From Taenia hydatigena (taxonomy: Eukaryota > Platyhelminthes > Cestoda > Cyclophyllidea > Taeniidae): DNA of 64,000 nucleotides. The stretch covers positions 7,149,381 to 7,213,380 of the forward strand of contig JADWOT020000009.1 of NCBI GenBank assembly GCA_036345935.2, written 5' to 3'. Every line of letters begins with the position of its first letter. Within the stretch, counting starts at the first letter, position 1. The notes under the pieces were generated by a model. The model was given only the letters and a program-made list of their open reading frames with translations, was not told the DNA's origin and did not search any database. Below are positions 33,144 to 44,700 of this stretch, in pieces. The translations under genes and the position numbers were made by a program.

Positions 33144-33714
33144 TGCACCTACAATTAAAAAAATCTAAATACAAATTCGTCTAAAACATTTAAAAAAGCC
33201 ATTATTCAAAGATAAGACACCAGAAAGAAGCGCAAATATAATTCCAAAAAGAGGGTTGCAAAAAAGAGGCATAATGCATAAAAACCTGGGAAATTAGAAC
33301 ACACCAAATAGCAGCAAGCAAATACTTACCAATTGTACACAAGCATTAAAGTCAGCTAAAAAGGGCAAAGAGTATCTTCTACGCCAGCGAAAGTACAATG
33401 GGAGACAAAATCATCCCAGAAATCGTCTAGGGCACACAATAAAAGGCGCTTAAACAAACAGTTGCAACGGCCTCAAAAGTCTAAGCAGCTAAACAAAATT
33501 ATAAAAAAACAATTTTTAAGTTAAAATTATGCAATAAGCATTAAAAAGTTAATAAAATTGAATACCTAAGCACTTGTAATGCTTTTGGCTATTTTAGAAC
33601 TATCTTACGGAATTCCTTGCAAAATATCGCTTGTTTTAACTTCGCGCAGCAATGCGTCAGCACAGTATATAAAATTTTTAAAAAGCAACTTTTTAACGCA
33701 AAATTATATTTTAA
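33144..33714. other. Upstream region of PPP1R16
   Basis: AT-rich DNA before the start codon. On the minus strand, tttttttaattgtag ends five bases before the ATG, so either a 5' UTR intron or a spliced-leader acceptor lies here. Confidence 0.45.
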
Positions 33715-34166
33715 AAATTAAACGAAGAAGAGTGCAAACCAAAGATGGAAAAGCAGCTCCGTGCCTTCCAATATGCGTTTGGAGGGCGATAAATCAAACT
33801 GCCAATAGAAGTTTTAGCATCCAAGAGCACCCTATAAAGCAAAATAAGCAAAATACTAAAGTAAAGTATATACGCGAACAGGGGGAAATGAGCCGCTGCC
33901 ATCGCCCGGAAGTCAGACTACGCAACTGGGGCAATACGGCCATCTCGCTGACCCTGAGCAAAACCAGTGATTCAAACAAATAAGGTGCTACATCAATGAT
34001 TATTACGGAGAAAAATTTAACACCACGGATAGAACCACCCACACAGACTCTTCCCAAACCCGTCCCTGCCTGTGTAGACCTAATTGATGGTGATTTCAAC
34101 ATGATGCTGTTTAAGGTAGCCAAGAAACTAATTATGAATAAATATCAAAAAAAGAAAAACTGTGCA
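33715..34166 (+). pseudogene. Partial, broken copy of the Lys/Ser-rich gene
   Basis: Bases 33715-33812 and about 33993-34166 match the coding strand of the 753-residue gene at 50880-53141, over the part encoding its KPKMEKQLRAFQ... and TPRIEPP...YQKKKNC segments. By eye about nine bases in ten agree. The first piece carries an in-frame stop after the Gly-Gly-Arg, and the copy lacks both ends of the gene, so it is non-functional. It is split by an LTR-like repeat and cut off on the right by another. Confidence 0.85.
33813..33992 (-). mobile_element. LTR-like repeat splitting the partial gene copy
   Basis: Diverged reverse-orientation member of the ~185-bp family (tttagcatccaagag ... cgcccggaagtcagactacgc ... 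ggtgctaca). The right edge is ambiguous, because the interrupted gene itself reads gtgctaca at that point. Confidence 0.6.
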
Positions 34167-34950
34167 TGTAGCGTCCTGAGACTCTTTTAGGGCAAAAAAA
34201 AGGCAAAGTGGCAGGGTAGAATACATATATTCACCGGACAGAGGGAAATATGCTGCTGCATGACCCGGAGGCCAGCCCACGCAGCTAGGGCAGTACGGCC
34301 ACCTCTGTCACCCTGACCGAAGCCGGCAGTCCCAATAAACTAAGTACTGCATTGCTCCTCTCCTCTTTCGAGCGTCGTCCACGACGCACCCCTTCGCACA
34401 CCTCCCGCGTCAGCTATCACAGCATACTCAGTGCTGCAAGAAGCACCCACGAGCTAACTGTGCCAGTCGCCGACATTTCACGCGATTTAGGCAATGCTTG
34501 ACACCAACGTCAGTGATCCCTCTTCACAGTGCATTGCACTTCGAGTTTCGTTTGGCTTGGGAACAAAGTTTAGAATGAGTGGTTCTGCCAACCATCAGTA
34601 TATCTGTAGGAAGGCGTTAGCACGCCGATCTCCTTAAGCAAGTATAGTAGGGGTAATCTTCGAAACAAATTTCCCAGGTGGTCCATGGCTAGTGTTGCTT
34701 CAGTTATTGATAGCTTTCTTGTAGAACACGGAGAGGGGTAGATGCTGAAGGTGGACGTCGTTCTTGGCCCATCCGTAGCACATGCACTTCTTTCGCAGCG
34801 CTGCAACATGCCGCAGGCGGTCGAGATCGGGATAGTAACCCTATAGGGTCGGCTCTGCATGGCCCGGAGGCCAGCCCACGCAGTTAGGGCAGTACGACCA
34901 CCTCTGTGACTTTAACCGAAACCGGCCGTTCCTACAAACAAAGTACTACA
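34167..34950 (-). mobile_element. TRIM-like LTR retroelement remnant
   Basis: On the minus strand: a truncated 5' LTR (34950 to about 34858, TGTAGTACTTTG...ggccatgcag), about 500 bp of internal DNA, then a complete 185-bp 3' LTR (34351 to 34167). The internal part ends in the purine run gaaagaggagaggagcaa (34352-34369), exactly where the polypurine tract of an LTR element must lie. No reverse transcriptase or gag-like ORF is seen in the internal part, so it is non-autonomous. A tRNA primer site is not visible because the inner end of the 5' LTR is lost. No clear target duplication. Confidence 0.7.
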
Positions 34951-36131
34951 AGTGATCTCTCGCTTTTTTTGTAGGACCAACAACGAAACTAGGTTAGAGT
35001 AGAGCCGCTGCAATGTAGGCAGTCATCTTTATTAGTTTCAAAAACATTGTTATCCCTAAAAGCTTTTTAGAAGTCGTAGCAAATCAATGTTCTCTAAAAT
35101 ATCAAGCAATGCTGCCCAATATGGGAAGGAGGCTTTGAAGGTCTACTGGCATTTCCCGCACTCCAAGAAACAAAGCAAAAATATATTCCACAAAGTCTTG
35201 AATGTTTACTTACTTAGGCGAGGCAGTGAAATTACCACTTTTTACTTTCTCTTGTTCCGTGTTCGACGTTGATTATTACATATTCAGCGCTTTATAATCA
35301 CTCCTATGTCTACAACTTCTTTCACTCCATTTATTCGCTTGTTGCAGCATTTTCGGTTCTAATGATGAGCCATTGTTAATTTTTAAACATTTGTCTCAAC
35401 TATGTATAAAGTGTTTATTTATTAAAAAGAGAAGTGTTTTCAAATAGTTGTTTTCAAGCTCCAATTACTTAGACTTTCCCGTTTTTAAGCATGCATTGCT
35501 TTAAAATAACCGAGAAAGGGATATAGAAGCTCGGACTTACAAATTTTTTTTTCAAACTCACCACTATTCTTCGGGTGATTTGTTGCCATTTTAAATATCT
35601 GAGCGAGCGTGTGTTGCAGTCTTGGCGGCAACTGCTCTTTGTCATGATTGTGAGTTATGGTACTGTAATTTTTTGGAACTTAGTTGCTCACATTGCTTGT
35701 GAAGTACCGTGATCAACCCCACTTTTCACCACATCCGCGAATTTCTGGGTGTTGGTTTTTGGCTGTGTATTTCTGAAACCGTCGCCGTTGCGTTTCGTGA
35801 TGTTTTACTTGTGTTATCCGTTTTGCGTGCTCATTTGAGAACATCTTGGAATTTCGTTTACCATTGCGACGATTTCTTTTTCCTTTAGGTTATGTCATGA
35901 ATAGGCAGCCCTGGAATCCCTTCTTTAAAAGATCCCAACCATTACATATTTCTCCGCACATTGTCGCACTTGTCTAATTACGGCAGATATACTTTTTAAA
36001 AACTTGTATCGTGGTTTAAATAGGAGTTTTTGCAGGATTTCGCTTACAACTGTACAACGAAAACCCACCATACCTTGATGAGGAGATATTTTTTCAATAG
36101 CACTTATGACCCATATTTCTGCTAATAGGAG
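34951..36131. other. Intergenic, upstream of TMEM11
   Basis: Divergent spacer between the retroelement remnant and TMEM11. No ORF, repeat or RNA gene supported. A splice-acceptor-like ttctgctaatag ends three bases before the TMEM11 ATG. Confidence 0.5.
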
Positions 36132-37936
36132 ATGATGGGTGGGAAGAAGACCTTTGCTGTTATACGTGCCGTCTATGAGCACCGTTTTTCACCGGAGGAC
36201 TTTGTTCGTGAATTGGATTTTGTCTTAGAAAAAAATGTAAATGTCGTGATCATTGAACCAGATGACTTGGGCGAGGTCACTTGGCGTTGGATTCACACCG
36301 GGAATTGGCTTCACAAGACCGCGGTGATCTCTGGTAAGCAGTAAATTATTAAAAAAATCGACTTTTGATTGTGTTTTTTTGCAAATGTTAAAGTGCTGCG
36401 AATTTTTCAACAGTTCCGAACCGTTTGTGTCTTTCTCCTAGTTGCTTGTTATTGGAAGAACACCTTGCCAGTGTCACATTAACAATATTCGAATTTTTTT
36501 CTTTTACCACAGGTGCTATTCTCTATTTTTCCAAAGTTATTGTAAAAATTATTGTACTTGAGACCGATAAATGGTGGATCAGACTCGAATTTTTTACTAC
36601 GCCTAAATATGTGAAGCGTCTAATAGTACAAGAGTTTACGATAAGTATACTTTGAGGTTGGCACGTGTTTCAGAGGATCCTAAGGCTTTTTCGATGTTTT
36701 CGTCTAATCTCACAATTACCTCACTATTTATTTCGATGCTACCGTTTTATCGCACAAAAGTTCGGCTTAGCTAGTGAAAATACTTTAAAAGAACTTTGGT
36801 GTCGACCGAAGATCGAGGGATCATAGAATTCGGATATGATCTATTAATTTATTATATATATGACTGTTTCGAAACGCTAGTTGTTGGTTGACAATATCAA
36901 TGAAGGTCAGTGCTCGCTGTTATACTCCTTTGCATCTAATTAGTTTTCGTTGATATAAAAAAACTTAAGTACCCCATTTTCACCACTTAAGCGACAAAAT
37001 GCAGTTATGTTTTTGCTAGCGAATGCCTCGTCTTTAGAGGCGTGACATTTTCATCTCACGTACGATGCCTCGGTCCGGTTTTCATTTATTATTATCTCAG
37101 TACATACAATGAACCTGTATTTTTATCTAACCCTTTTTTCGTGAAGCCAAAGGCCCCAACATTTAATGCATCATGATGAATTTATCTTATGAACCTCGAT
37201 TAATCATTCACTTTTTGGAGTTCCGGTTTTCCGGCCCTAATCCTATAGATAAACAAGTGTTATGATTAACGTTGTGAAAGATTTAAAATCAAAGTAACCG
37301 GCACAGCACCGGTTAATCCCATTTTTAGTATTACCTTGAAACCTTAGAGGCTCTGATCGTCAATCTCCACATATGCATCCTATACGGTTGCGTATACACA
37401 ATGTCTCGAAACCTGATTTGGTTTTCTCTTGTCTAGGTTTAGCAGCTATTGCAGGTACCCTGCTGGCCTTTTTATACGAGAATCGCACCGAGAACATTGT
37501 GAGGGCGTCGCTGATATCAGTACCGCGTGGTATTTCTACAAGTTTGCTCCCGAGCATTTTTTTTGGCCTGGTTTCGGCCACATCATCGAGTCTCTATGCG
37601 CTGTTTTGGCAGTGGGATCCTTGTGCCAAGTACCAGGTGGCCCAATCACTTTCTGTCCTCCCAGCTTGCGTTGTTGCCGCAGCCTCGGGCTCCTCCAGTG
37701 TGCATCCCTCACCCGCCTCCTCGACTGAGGGCTCGCTTCACCCTCACGATGAACAACAGCAGCAAGGTCGCTTCCACAATTGCTCCTACGATTGTGCCGT
37801 CGCTGAAGCTGGTGAGCTTGGACAGCGCCCTGTAGTGCTTATCCGGCGGGACGACTTCTACCGCAAAATATTGCACAATACTGTCTCCATAGCTGCTGTG
37901 CTCTGTGTCGGTCTCGCTGTCTACCGGCGGCGGTGA
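36132..37936 (+). CDS. TMEM11: TMEM11 homologue (mitochondrial inner-membrane shape protein)
   Basis: TMEM11/PMI sits in the mitochondrial inner membrane and acts with the MICOS complex in cristae shape. Two exons, 36132-36333 and 37437-37936, join in phase (ATCTCTG|gtaagc ... gtctag|GTTTAG) to 233 residues; the human protein has 192. Conserved stretches in family order: VIIEPDDLGEVTWRWIHTGN, WLHKTAVISG, two hydrophobic helices, LFWQWDPCAKYQVA, then PVVLIRRDDFYRKILHNTVS and a final hydrophobic segment. The extra length is a Ser/His/Gln-rich loop at roughly residues 145-185, before PVVLIRR. The start is the first ATG in frame, just after an acceptor-like site. The 1.1-kb intron shows nothing else. 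Confidence 0.92.
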
Positions 37937-38922
37937 AGGCTCTTGCTCCCCTCCTTTCCTTCCAGTTCTTATTAATTTTTGTATAAAATTAACCACCCTC
38001 TTTCTCAACTGCACTCTAGTCTGTTATCATTCTGTCTATTCAATGGCACTAGGCGTGAGTCCGCAGAACGGATTAATGGATTGATGCTCTCTGCTTCATG
38101 TTCCTCTTCGTCGTATCGTGTCGCTCCCTTCCATGGCGTCATCATTTGCAGCCTAAGTCAGATCGTAGTGTAGTTCTCTTTTACTTTGTTGCTTGTGTTC
38201 CTCCAATTTGTGAATATTGAGCATTTTAAAGGCTTTTTATTCTCTGGCTGTGCGGCAGAACTGTTGGCATCTTTGCAAACGATGAAATCTACCCTCTTCA
38301 GAAGCGCAGTTACGTACAGGGGTGCAGTCATTGATTAACACTTATGCGACTTTGTGACAAACGTCATATTTTGCTCAGTCTATTTGTGCCTGCTGAGAAT
38401 TTGCGCAGCTTAGCGCTGTAATTCTGGACAGTCCATTAATTTCAAAACTAACCCCAGAGGTCACTTGGATTGTTCGAAAATAAGTTGACGAACAAAGCTT
38501 GTGGTCCTCTCCACCCACACTACGTTGGGTTGAGTCGCACAATTCTACTTTGTGAAACGCGTCAGCGGTTTGGCTTCCACCCATCAGCCGGAGCACTTGG
38601 ATTGGCGCTAAGGGAGCGTCTTTGCTCGGTTACCACCGCTCAGTCTGCTTCTACGTGGTCGAGGCCTTGGGTGTTCCAAATGGTGAATCCCGGTCATTGG
38701 TGCTATCTTACCGGTTATACGACTGAGCGTTTACTTTGACGGCCTTAAAGAGTCTAGTTTTCATGACCGCAGTGGCATCGGTGACCCGTTGTTCGCTCCG
38801 GCTGCGGGCATTCACACACTGCGAATATTTTTAGTAACAATTAGCTGTGCATTACATTTCCGAGCGATGGAGAGCCCGAGAAGGATAAAAACGAATCGCC
38901 CAAGTGGAATGCGCCTCCAGCA
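37937..38922. other. Intergenic, convergent 3' ends
   Basis: Spacer between TMEM11 (+) and DPH5 (-) containing their 3' UTRs. No additional gene supported. Confidence 0.5.
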
Positions 38923-38928
38923 TTTATT
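38923..38928 (-). other. DPH5 poly(A) signal
   Basis: Minus-strand AATAAA about 24 bases after the DPH5 stop codon. Confidence 0.6.
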
Positions 38929-38951
38929 TACATATTTTACAAAGCACGCTC

Positions 38952-40358
38952 TTAGGTCCTCGTAGACAGTAACTCCTGATGTCTATCGAACATAGATTTG
39001 ACACGCTCCCTGAAACCATAGCTAGCCCTCATTGGAGGCAAAAGAACAGGCAGCGAAGTTCCATTGGGTACCGGTTCTAGGTCCTCTTTCCCATCGCCTA
39101 TCAAAAGTCTAGCAGACAGGAACTCGATTTCCATGGGATGCAATTTACCAGGAATGATCATGCTATGCAGAGGACCGCCAAGGACGCTTAAAGGATTATC
39201 TGAATCTCCAGCCGGTAGAGATGCTGCTAGAATCCCCATCGTTGTAACTAGCATAGCCTGGGTGGGAGATCCTACCCGGGCCAGACAAACAGCAAGACAG
39301 TCAGGGTGGAGGTAGTTCTCTGGTTCCGGTTCGCAGGGCATTCCGACACCTGGATCCGCGGAAGCATCCACAAACCTTTGATGAATGCGACGCCCGGCTT
39401 CAAGAATTTGATAGGCAGCTTCCGAGCAGAGCATGAATCGCGGAGGCTCGTAGATGTCACGATCATGAAGCAAATTGTCCAATGACTTTTCTTTAATCTA
39501 AATGTGTTTAGAAGGTTGACTGGCATAACAGTTGACTACAAAAGGAACACCTAAAATTCAATAAATAGCTAACACCACGGACACGCCAGGGGCAAATGGC
39601 AATAAACTCCATGCAAAAGCACTCATTAGGTGTATTTTTCAGAGGTGGATCTACATCAAGTGATATTACATTCATTCCAATATGAAATACAAAGCTTCAT
39701 TAGGGAGATTTAAACGACTAAAGGGAAAAGCTCAATTAAATACATACTGAAGAGCCACTTATAAACTAAGCGAAGAACTCAGACTTTCCAGCAATTTCCA
39801 AATAGTAAATTAGGACTTGCAAACACGCACTTTAATATCCAAAAGGCACAACGTGTGAAGACCTCGGCAATAGTTGGATACAATTTTTGGATAAAAACTT
39901 TCGGGACAACCATAGTCAGTCCAAAGAGGAATTGAAACTGTTTCACCCATGCGATACAATTGCAGCCCACAGCAAGCTACAGATGTCATTATTGATGAAT
40001 TATGTATGATTTTGTATGGTGTCCTTTCCTTAATTGCACGAATAATAAGATCTATTCCAAAGTAAGCATAAGATTTGAAATCACCTGTATGTGTAGTGGC
40101 GCAAAGTGGATCTCCCACCACCAAAAAAGCGACATTTTCACTTTTCGCAAGAGATGTTATCAGAGAATCCTGTTCCGTAAATTCACGATCAGCTCTTTTA
40201 ACATCTTTACCGCAAAATGCAGATATTCTCTCGATTCCATGAGTAAGAATTGATGTGTATGCATCGATAAAGACGTAATCACATTCCTGAATAGCGTTTA
40301 GACCAGATATGGTAATATCCTCAACGGTTGACAAGCCCAAGCCAATTATGTAGAGCAT
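38952..40358 (-). CDS. DPH5: Diphthine methyl ester synthase
   Basis: S-adenosylmethionine-dependent methylation step in making diphthamide, the modified histidine of translation elongation factor 2. Two exons: 39831-40358 and 38952-39497, joined in phase 0 at DIK|IKEKSLDNL. The protein starts MLYIIGLGLSTVEDITISGL, the SAM-binding glycine motif of this methylase fold. It continues with DAYTSIL, LVVGDPLCATTH, the IHNSSIMTSVACCGLQLY block and LYRMGETVSIPLWT. The C-terminal half has IYEPPRFM, VCLARVGSPTQ and LHSMIIPGKLHPMEIEFL. Length is about 357 residues against about 285 in human. The extra part lies in the second exon, around the ARVG region and the C-terminal tail. It stands alone, divergent from nothing obvious upstream. 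Confidence 0.95.
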
Positions 40359-41723
40359 TGTGATAGTACTGAACCATACGCCTAAACGCAGACGGCTTTT
40401 GAATTCAAACCAATTAAACTACTACTTCGACCATTAATTAACAAGCAGGATTTGCATATTTAAAAAGCACACGGTTTAATTTTACTGAAGTTCTTAAATT
40501 GATTCATACAAAAAATACAATGCCAAAGATAAACGCTAGTTTCCCATGGATCGAATCGCACAAATGCAAGCGTTTTAAATAACCGTAGCAATCTGAGGCT
40601 TTCTTAAGAATTACTTGAAACACAACTGTAGTACTTTGTTTGTTGAAACGATTGGTTTCGGTTAAAGTGACAGAGGTGGCCCTACTGCCCTAGCTGCGTG
40701 GGCTGGCCTCTGGGCCAATGCAGCAGCCTATTTCCTTCTGTCCGTTGAGTATATATATTCTACTTTAGCATTCTGCCTTCTTTTGCCTTCAAGGGAGCCT
40801 CGGGACTCTACAGCAACACTTATGCAGAATAAAAACAGTAGGGAGAAGGGATTTTGACTAATATGATGTTCCAGTCTTGCCCAGGATGCAAGTCAGTCCT
40901 TTACCTAACCTGAGGAATAAGCAAACAATAACCGAATTATATGGGGTTTTACAATTTACAATATTATCACATTTTTACCATCCCATGGTCGCTAAGGCAA
41001 CTATGGGTCGAGGGTCCGCTACGACTTCCTAGACTGCACATCGGTTTGCTTTGAGGAGGACGCGATGCTCACGAATTTCACCCAAATCTTAGCGAATGAC
41101 GTTTTTTTGTACGGTAGGGACTCATTACCATCTTCGACCCTGCTTGCGAAGCAACGTTTGTGGTAGTCAGGGTTAAGATACGGCTACGTTGTCACCCCAC
41201 TTTCGCCTCTGCACACACTCAACCACTTGAGTTTTTCAACCCACGCGGTTTGTACCCCTACACTCACGACACCGTTGAAAGGAAACACTCGGAACCTCCC
41301 GATCTTCCTGTATGCTGGCAATAGCTCTCCCTGTACGACGATGTGACTTGCTACAACCATGAAAGTTCTCGGGTGCCGAGCATTCGGATACCATTAATTT
41401 GAAAAATTCACGAATAGCCGCACCAGTCAAGAGTCATGAGCTCAGTCTCATCTGAGCAAATAACGCTCCGACACACCGAACGCCTGGAGAAAGCCTGGTT
41501 TAAGTATGCAACACTAAAATATCCACATCACACTAACATCGGCAGTGCGCAAGTGCTCACAAGAGGTGAGGCTTAACCAACCGGACAGAATAACACAATA
41601 CAGGCAGTAAAGAATATATAAAGTTCAGTGGGAGAGAGTCACAGGGAAAGGTGGGCTAGAGAACGCAACATTTTAGAGTTAAGTGTAGATGAAAGACTCA
41701 ATAATGTCAGGGCCGTACGACTT
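40359..41723. other. Intergenic between ITFG1 and DPH5
   Basis: Contains one complete solo-LTR-like repeat (40627-40812). The rest, about 900 bp, has no supported ORF, RNA gene or other repeat. Confidence 0.5.
40627..40812 (+). mobile_element. Solo-LTR-like repeat, 186 bp
   Basis: Well-preserved forward copy, TGTAGTACTTTG...GGGACTCTACA, flanked by ACAAC and GCAAC (4 of 5 bases). Sits 270 bp upstream of DPH5. Confidence 0.8.
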
Positions 41724-44700
41724 TTACATCGCATCAAAGTGGAACCGTTGAGATTCCTGCATCCTTTCCTTTTGGTCCTCACGAACTTCGAGATATTGAA
41801 GTACAGCGACAACGATAAGAAGCACGATGCAGGTGACCAGTAACGTGATTGCCACATATATGACCTTCATGTCGTAGAGAGGCTGCAAGAATAGCTTGGC
41901 TTGCCAACTATTAAAGGAAATGAAAGTAAAGGTACAAAAAGTGTTTCCGCTTGCAGATAAGATGCGAGCAGCGAAAATACCAGCGGAACTCACTTCAGGG
42001 GGTTACTAGGGGGGTACGGGACGACAACCACTTGGGCATTGGGAACAATAAATGTGAGTTCATGTTCCCGAATTTGCTGCATGTAGGAATGAAAAAGCAG
42101 GTCAAATGCATACTGTTTCATAACAAACCAACGCGAGATGGTGCAAGGCATCACTCTTACACTTGAGATATACAGAGTGGGACTTGTGGAATCGATAGTG
42201 TGCAGCAAATGTTAAGTGGCGAATTATGAACTCCAGACTTTTAAAAGTGGTTCGCGTAAGCCAGCCCTTTTCATATAGGCTATAACCAGGAGAGCTTATC
42301 CTGATTTTAAACAAGTGAAACCCTTTGTTAGAAATGTCTGAACGTACCGGCGCGGGAGCGGGAACAGAAACGGGCACATTCTCGACGTACGTCGCGAAGT
42401 CACCGAAACCAAAGGTCGTGAAAGGCAGTTGGAGGGCACCACAGCAGGAGGAAGTGACAAACACACCACTGGAGCGGATGCGTCCGCCATCGGCGCCTTG
42501 CGTTTCGTATGAGGCGCGAAAGCCGTAGCCTGGCAGTCCGTAGGGCAGAACGCCGTTGGGACACTGACTTGGGCTGCCACAACGACCGGTTGTCAGCATA
42601 ACCTTGAAATAGAGTTTATTGACGTGTGAAGGTAGCCCGATACGATACCGTAGGTTTCCCATAGCAAAACTTAGCACATTATATGGTAAGAGACGATGAG
42701 ATTTCCTATAAGAATGCTAAACGCGTCAAAAAAGTAGCTCTGACGGCAACTATTGCAACAATGTTTCTACATTACTCAGAATGAAAACAGGCATAGCACC
42801 AAACATGGGGAAAAAATTCCAACAAAACGCTTACTTTCAAGAAGTACGCTTCCTTCGTAAGCTTCTGCATATAAAGAGAAGTACTGACTTTCCCTTCGCT
42901 TTCATAGGAAACATATAAATCCAAAATACCCTGGAATTAAATGCAAAACACGATCCATTAGCAGGTACAGATTTCTTCCCATGGACTTCACAGTGGACTA
43001 TGTGAATAAAGCTCACATCCTCATTGTAGTCATAGAAAGCGATTTGTTTCAACGTCGCATTAGATTCAACACCAGGCAAAAGATAAGCCTGAAACCGGAC
43101 ATTCCCTCCAGTACCCGCGAGATTGCGCAGAATGGCTGGGAAAATGCCAGGAATACGGTTGCATTTGAGGCCCACCGCAAGGTCTGGATAACCATCGAGA
43201 TCGGCATCGCCTAGAGACAGGCCAATAATGGCCGCAGACGAAAATTTATCAACTGAGGACGGTGCCAAAGAGCAATCATCCTCCATGCCCAGAGGGTTCC
43301 ACCCCACAGAAACGTCCTCCCAGGTCTAAAAGGCAAAAATGGACTATTACGCCTCCTCGGGGAGTGATAAGCAGCGCATAATTGATGAAGAACGAAAAAG
43401 GCGCCCTTTCCAAACGTACCCCATTCGGAGTCAGCGGGTGTATGAAGATGTAGGACTTGCTACAGGTGTCATCGTTACAGCCCGCAATTAACAGTTTGAT
43501 TTTGCTCGACATATCTAAATAATAATAACTTTGTTTAAAAGGATAACTGATGCAAGTTCTACAGGCGATAGCTGAAGTTAAGTCCCAAACTTTCTACGTT
43601 TCTACATTTAAATGAAATTTGTATCACAGTCCAGAGAATTCAAAAGCCCCACTTCCTTGGGACTGAAATCCCAAAAGCTGGCGTAAAACAAGTTTTATTC
43701 TAAATGCACATGAAAATAGGTACTTTTGAAAGAGGGCTACAAAAAACGCTTGTGCAAATAACAAATAAGCAAGAGATTTATTGGTGAAATTTCAGTGAAC
43801 ACTGTGGACCAGCATGTATGAACCGACTCACCGAAATCACCAAAGACGAATTTTCCTATAGTTTTGCTCTTTTCAAGCTCAGGCGGTAGTGGATAAGAAG
43901 CTGTCGCCACACCGTCGAAAACTTCGATTCCCTGGTCAGTAAGAACCACAAGAGCTGAAAAAATTAAATGCAAACACAGCATAGAGCCAGTAGCTGCGAA
44001 GATCGATTAAGAACGACAAATAGCATCAACCAAATATTAAACCTCTTTGTTAGAGGATCGGCGACGTCACATTAGATCTTGATGCTCCCTTAAAAAGGGA
44101 AACGTTATTTCGGAGAAAACCAGCATTAAGGCAAACAATTGATTCAAATGGGTGCGGAATGTGTTCGAACAGAGTGCTTTATCCGAAAACAGTGTCGAAT
44201 AAAGGGCTGGTAATGAGAAATTGACTTTTGACAATTAATTGCTAGCGTCAGGTGCTTGTGTGTTTTAAGTGTTGTTTTGTCGTCGCAATGATAATAAAGG
44301 AAAGCTGTGCAAGTCAACCACAGGGTGCATAATCTCATATTTCAATGGAACAGTGCTTGCAGAAGACCGGACCCTATGCCCTTCCGACGTAATGAATCAC
44401 TTGGTTGATGGTTAAGTAGAAAGGAGGTAGTATGACTAGTGTATCATCGGCGTAAAAATCCCAACAGTACTGTGATAGAATCAGCACTCACATGGATTTG
44501 AATTTGAGGCGAGAGGTACGAATCCAGCACTACTCAGATTAGACAAGCTTGCCATTGAGTTCGTCAAGTTTTCCATCGTGAAACCATTTGGTCTATTGCA
44601 AAAATAAACTGAGATGTGGCAAGAACTTCTCAGCGCAGAAAATAGTACCGCCTTAAAAACATAATTTGTCCGATTCCTCGAATCAACGTCGTTTTAATGG

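Noticed and set aside
42603..42677. Continuation of the ITFG1 exon upstream of 42602
   Set aside because: The separate exon 42835-42930 fits phase and family sequence (EDGILDLY...YFLK|VMLTTG), so the open frame between is intron.
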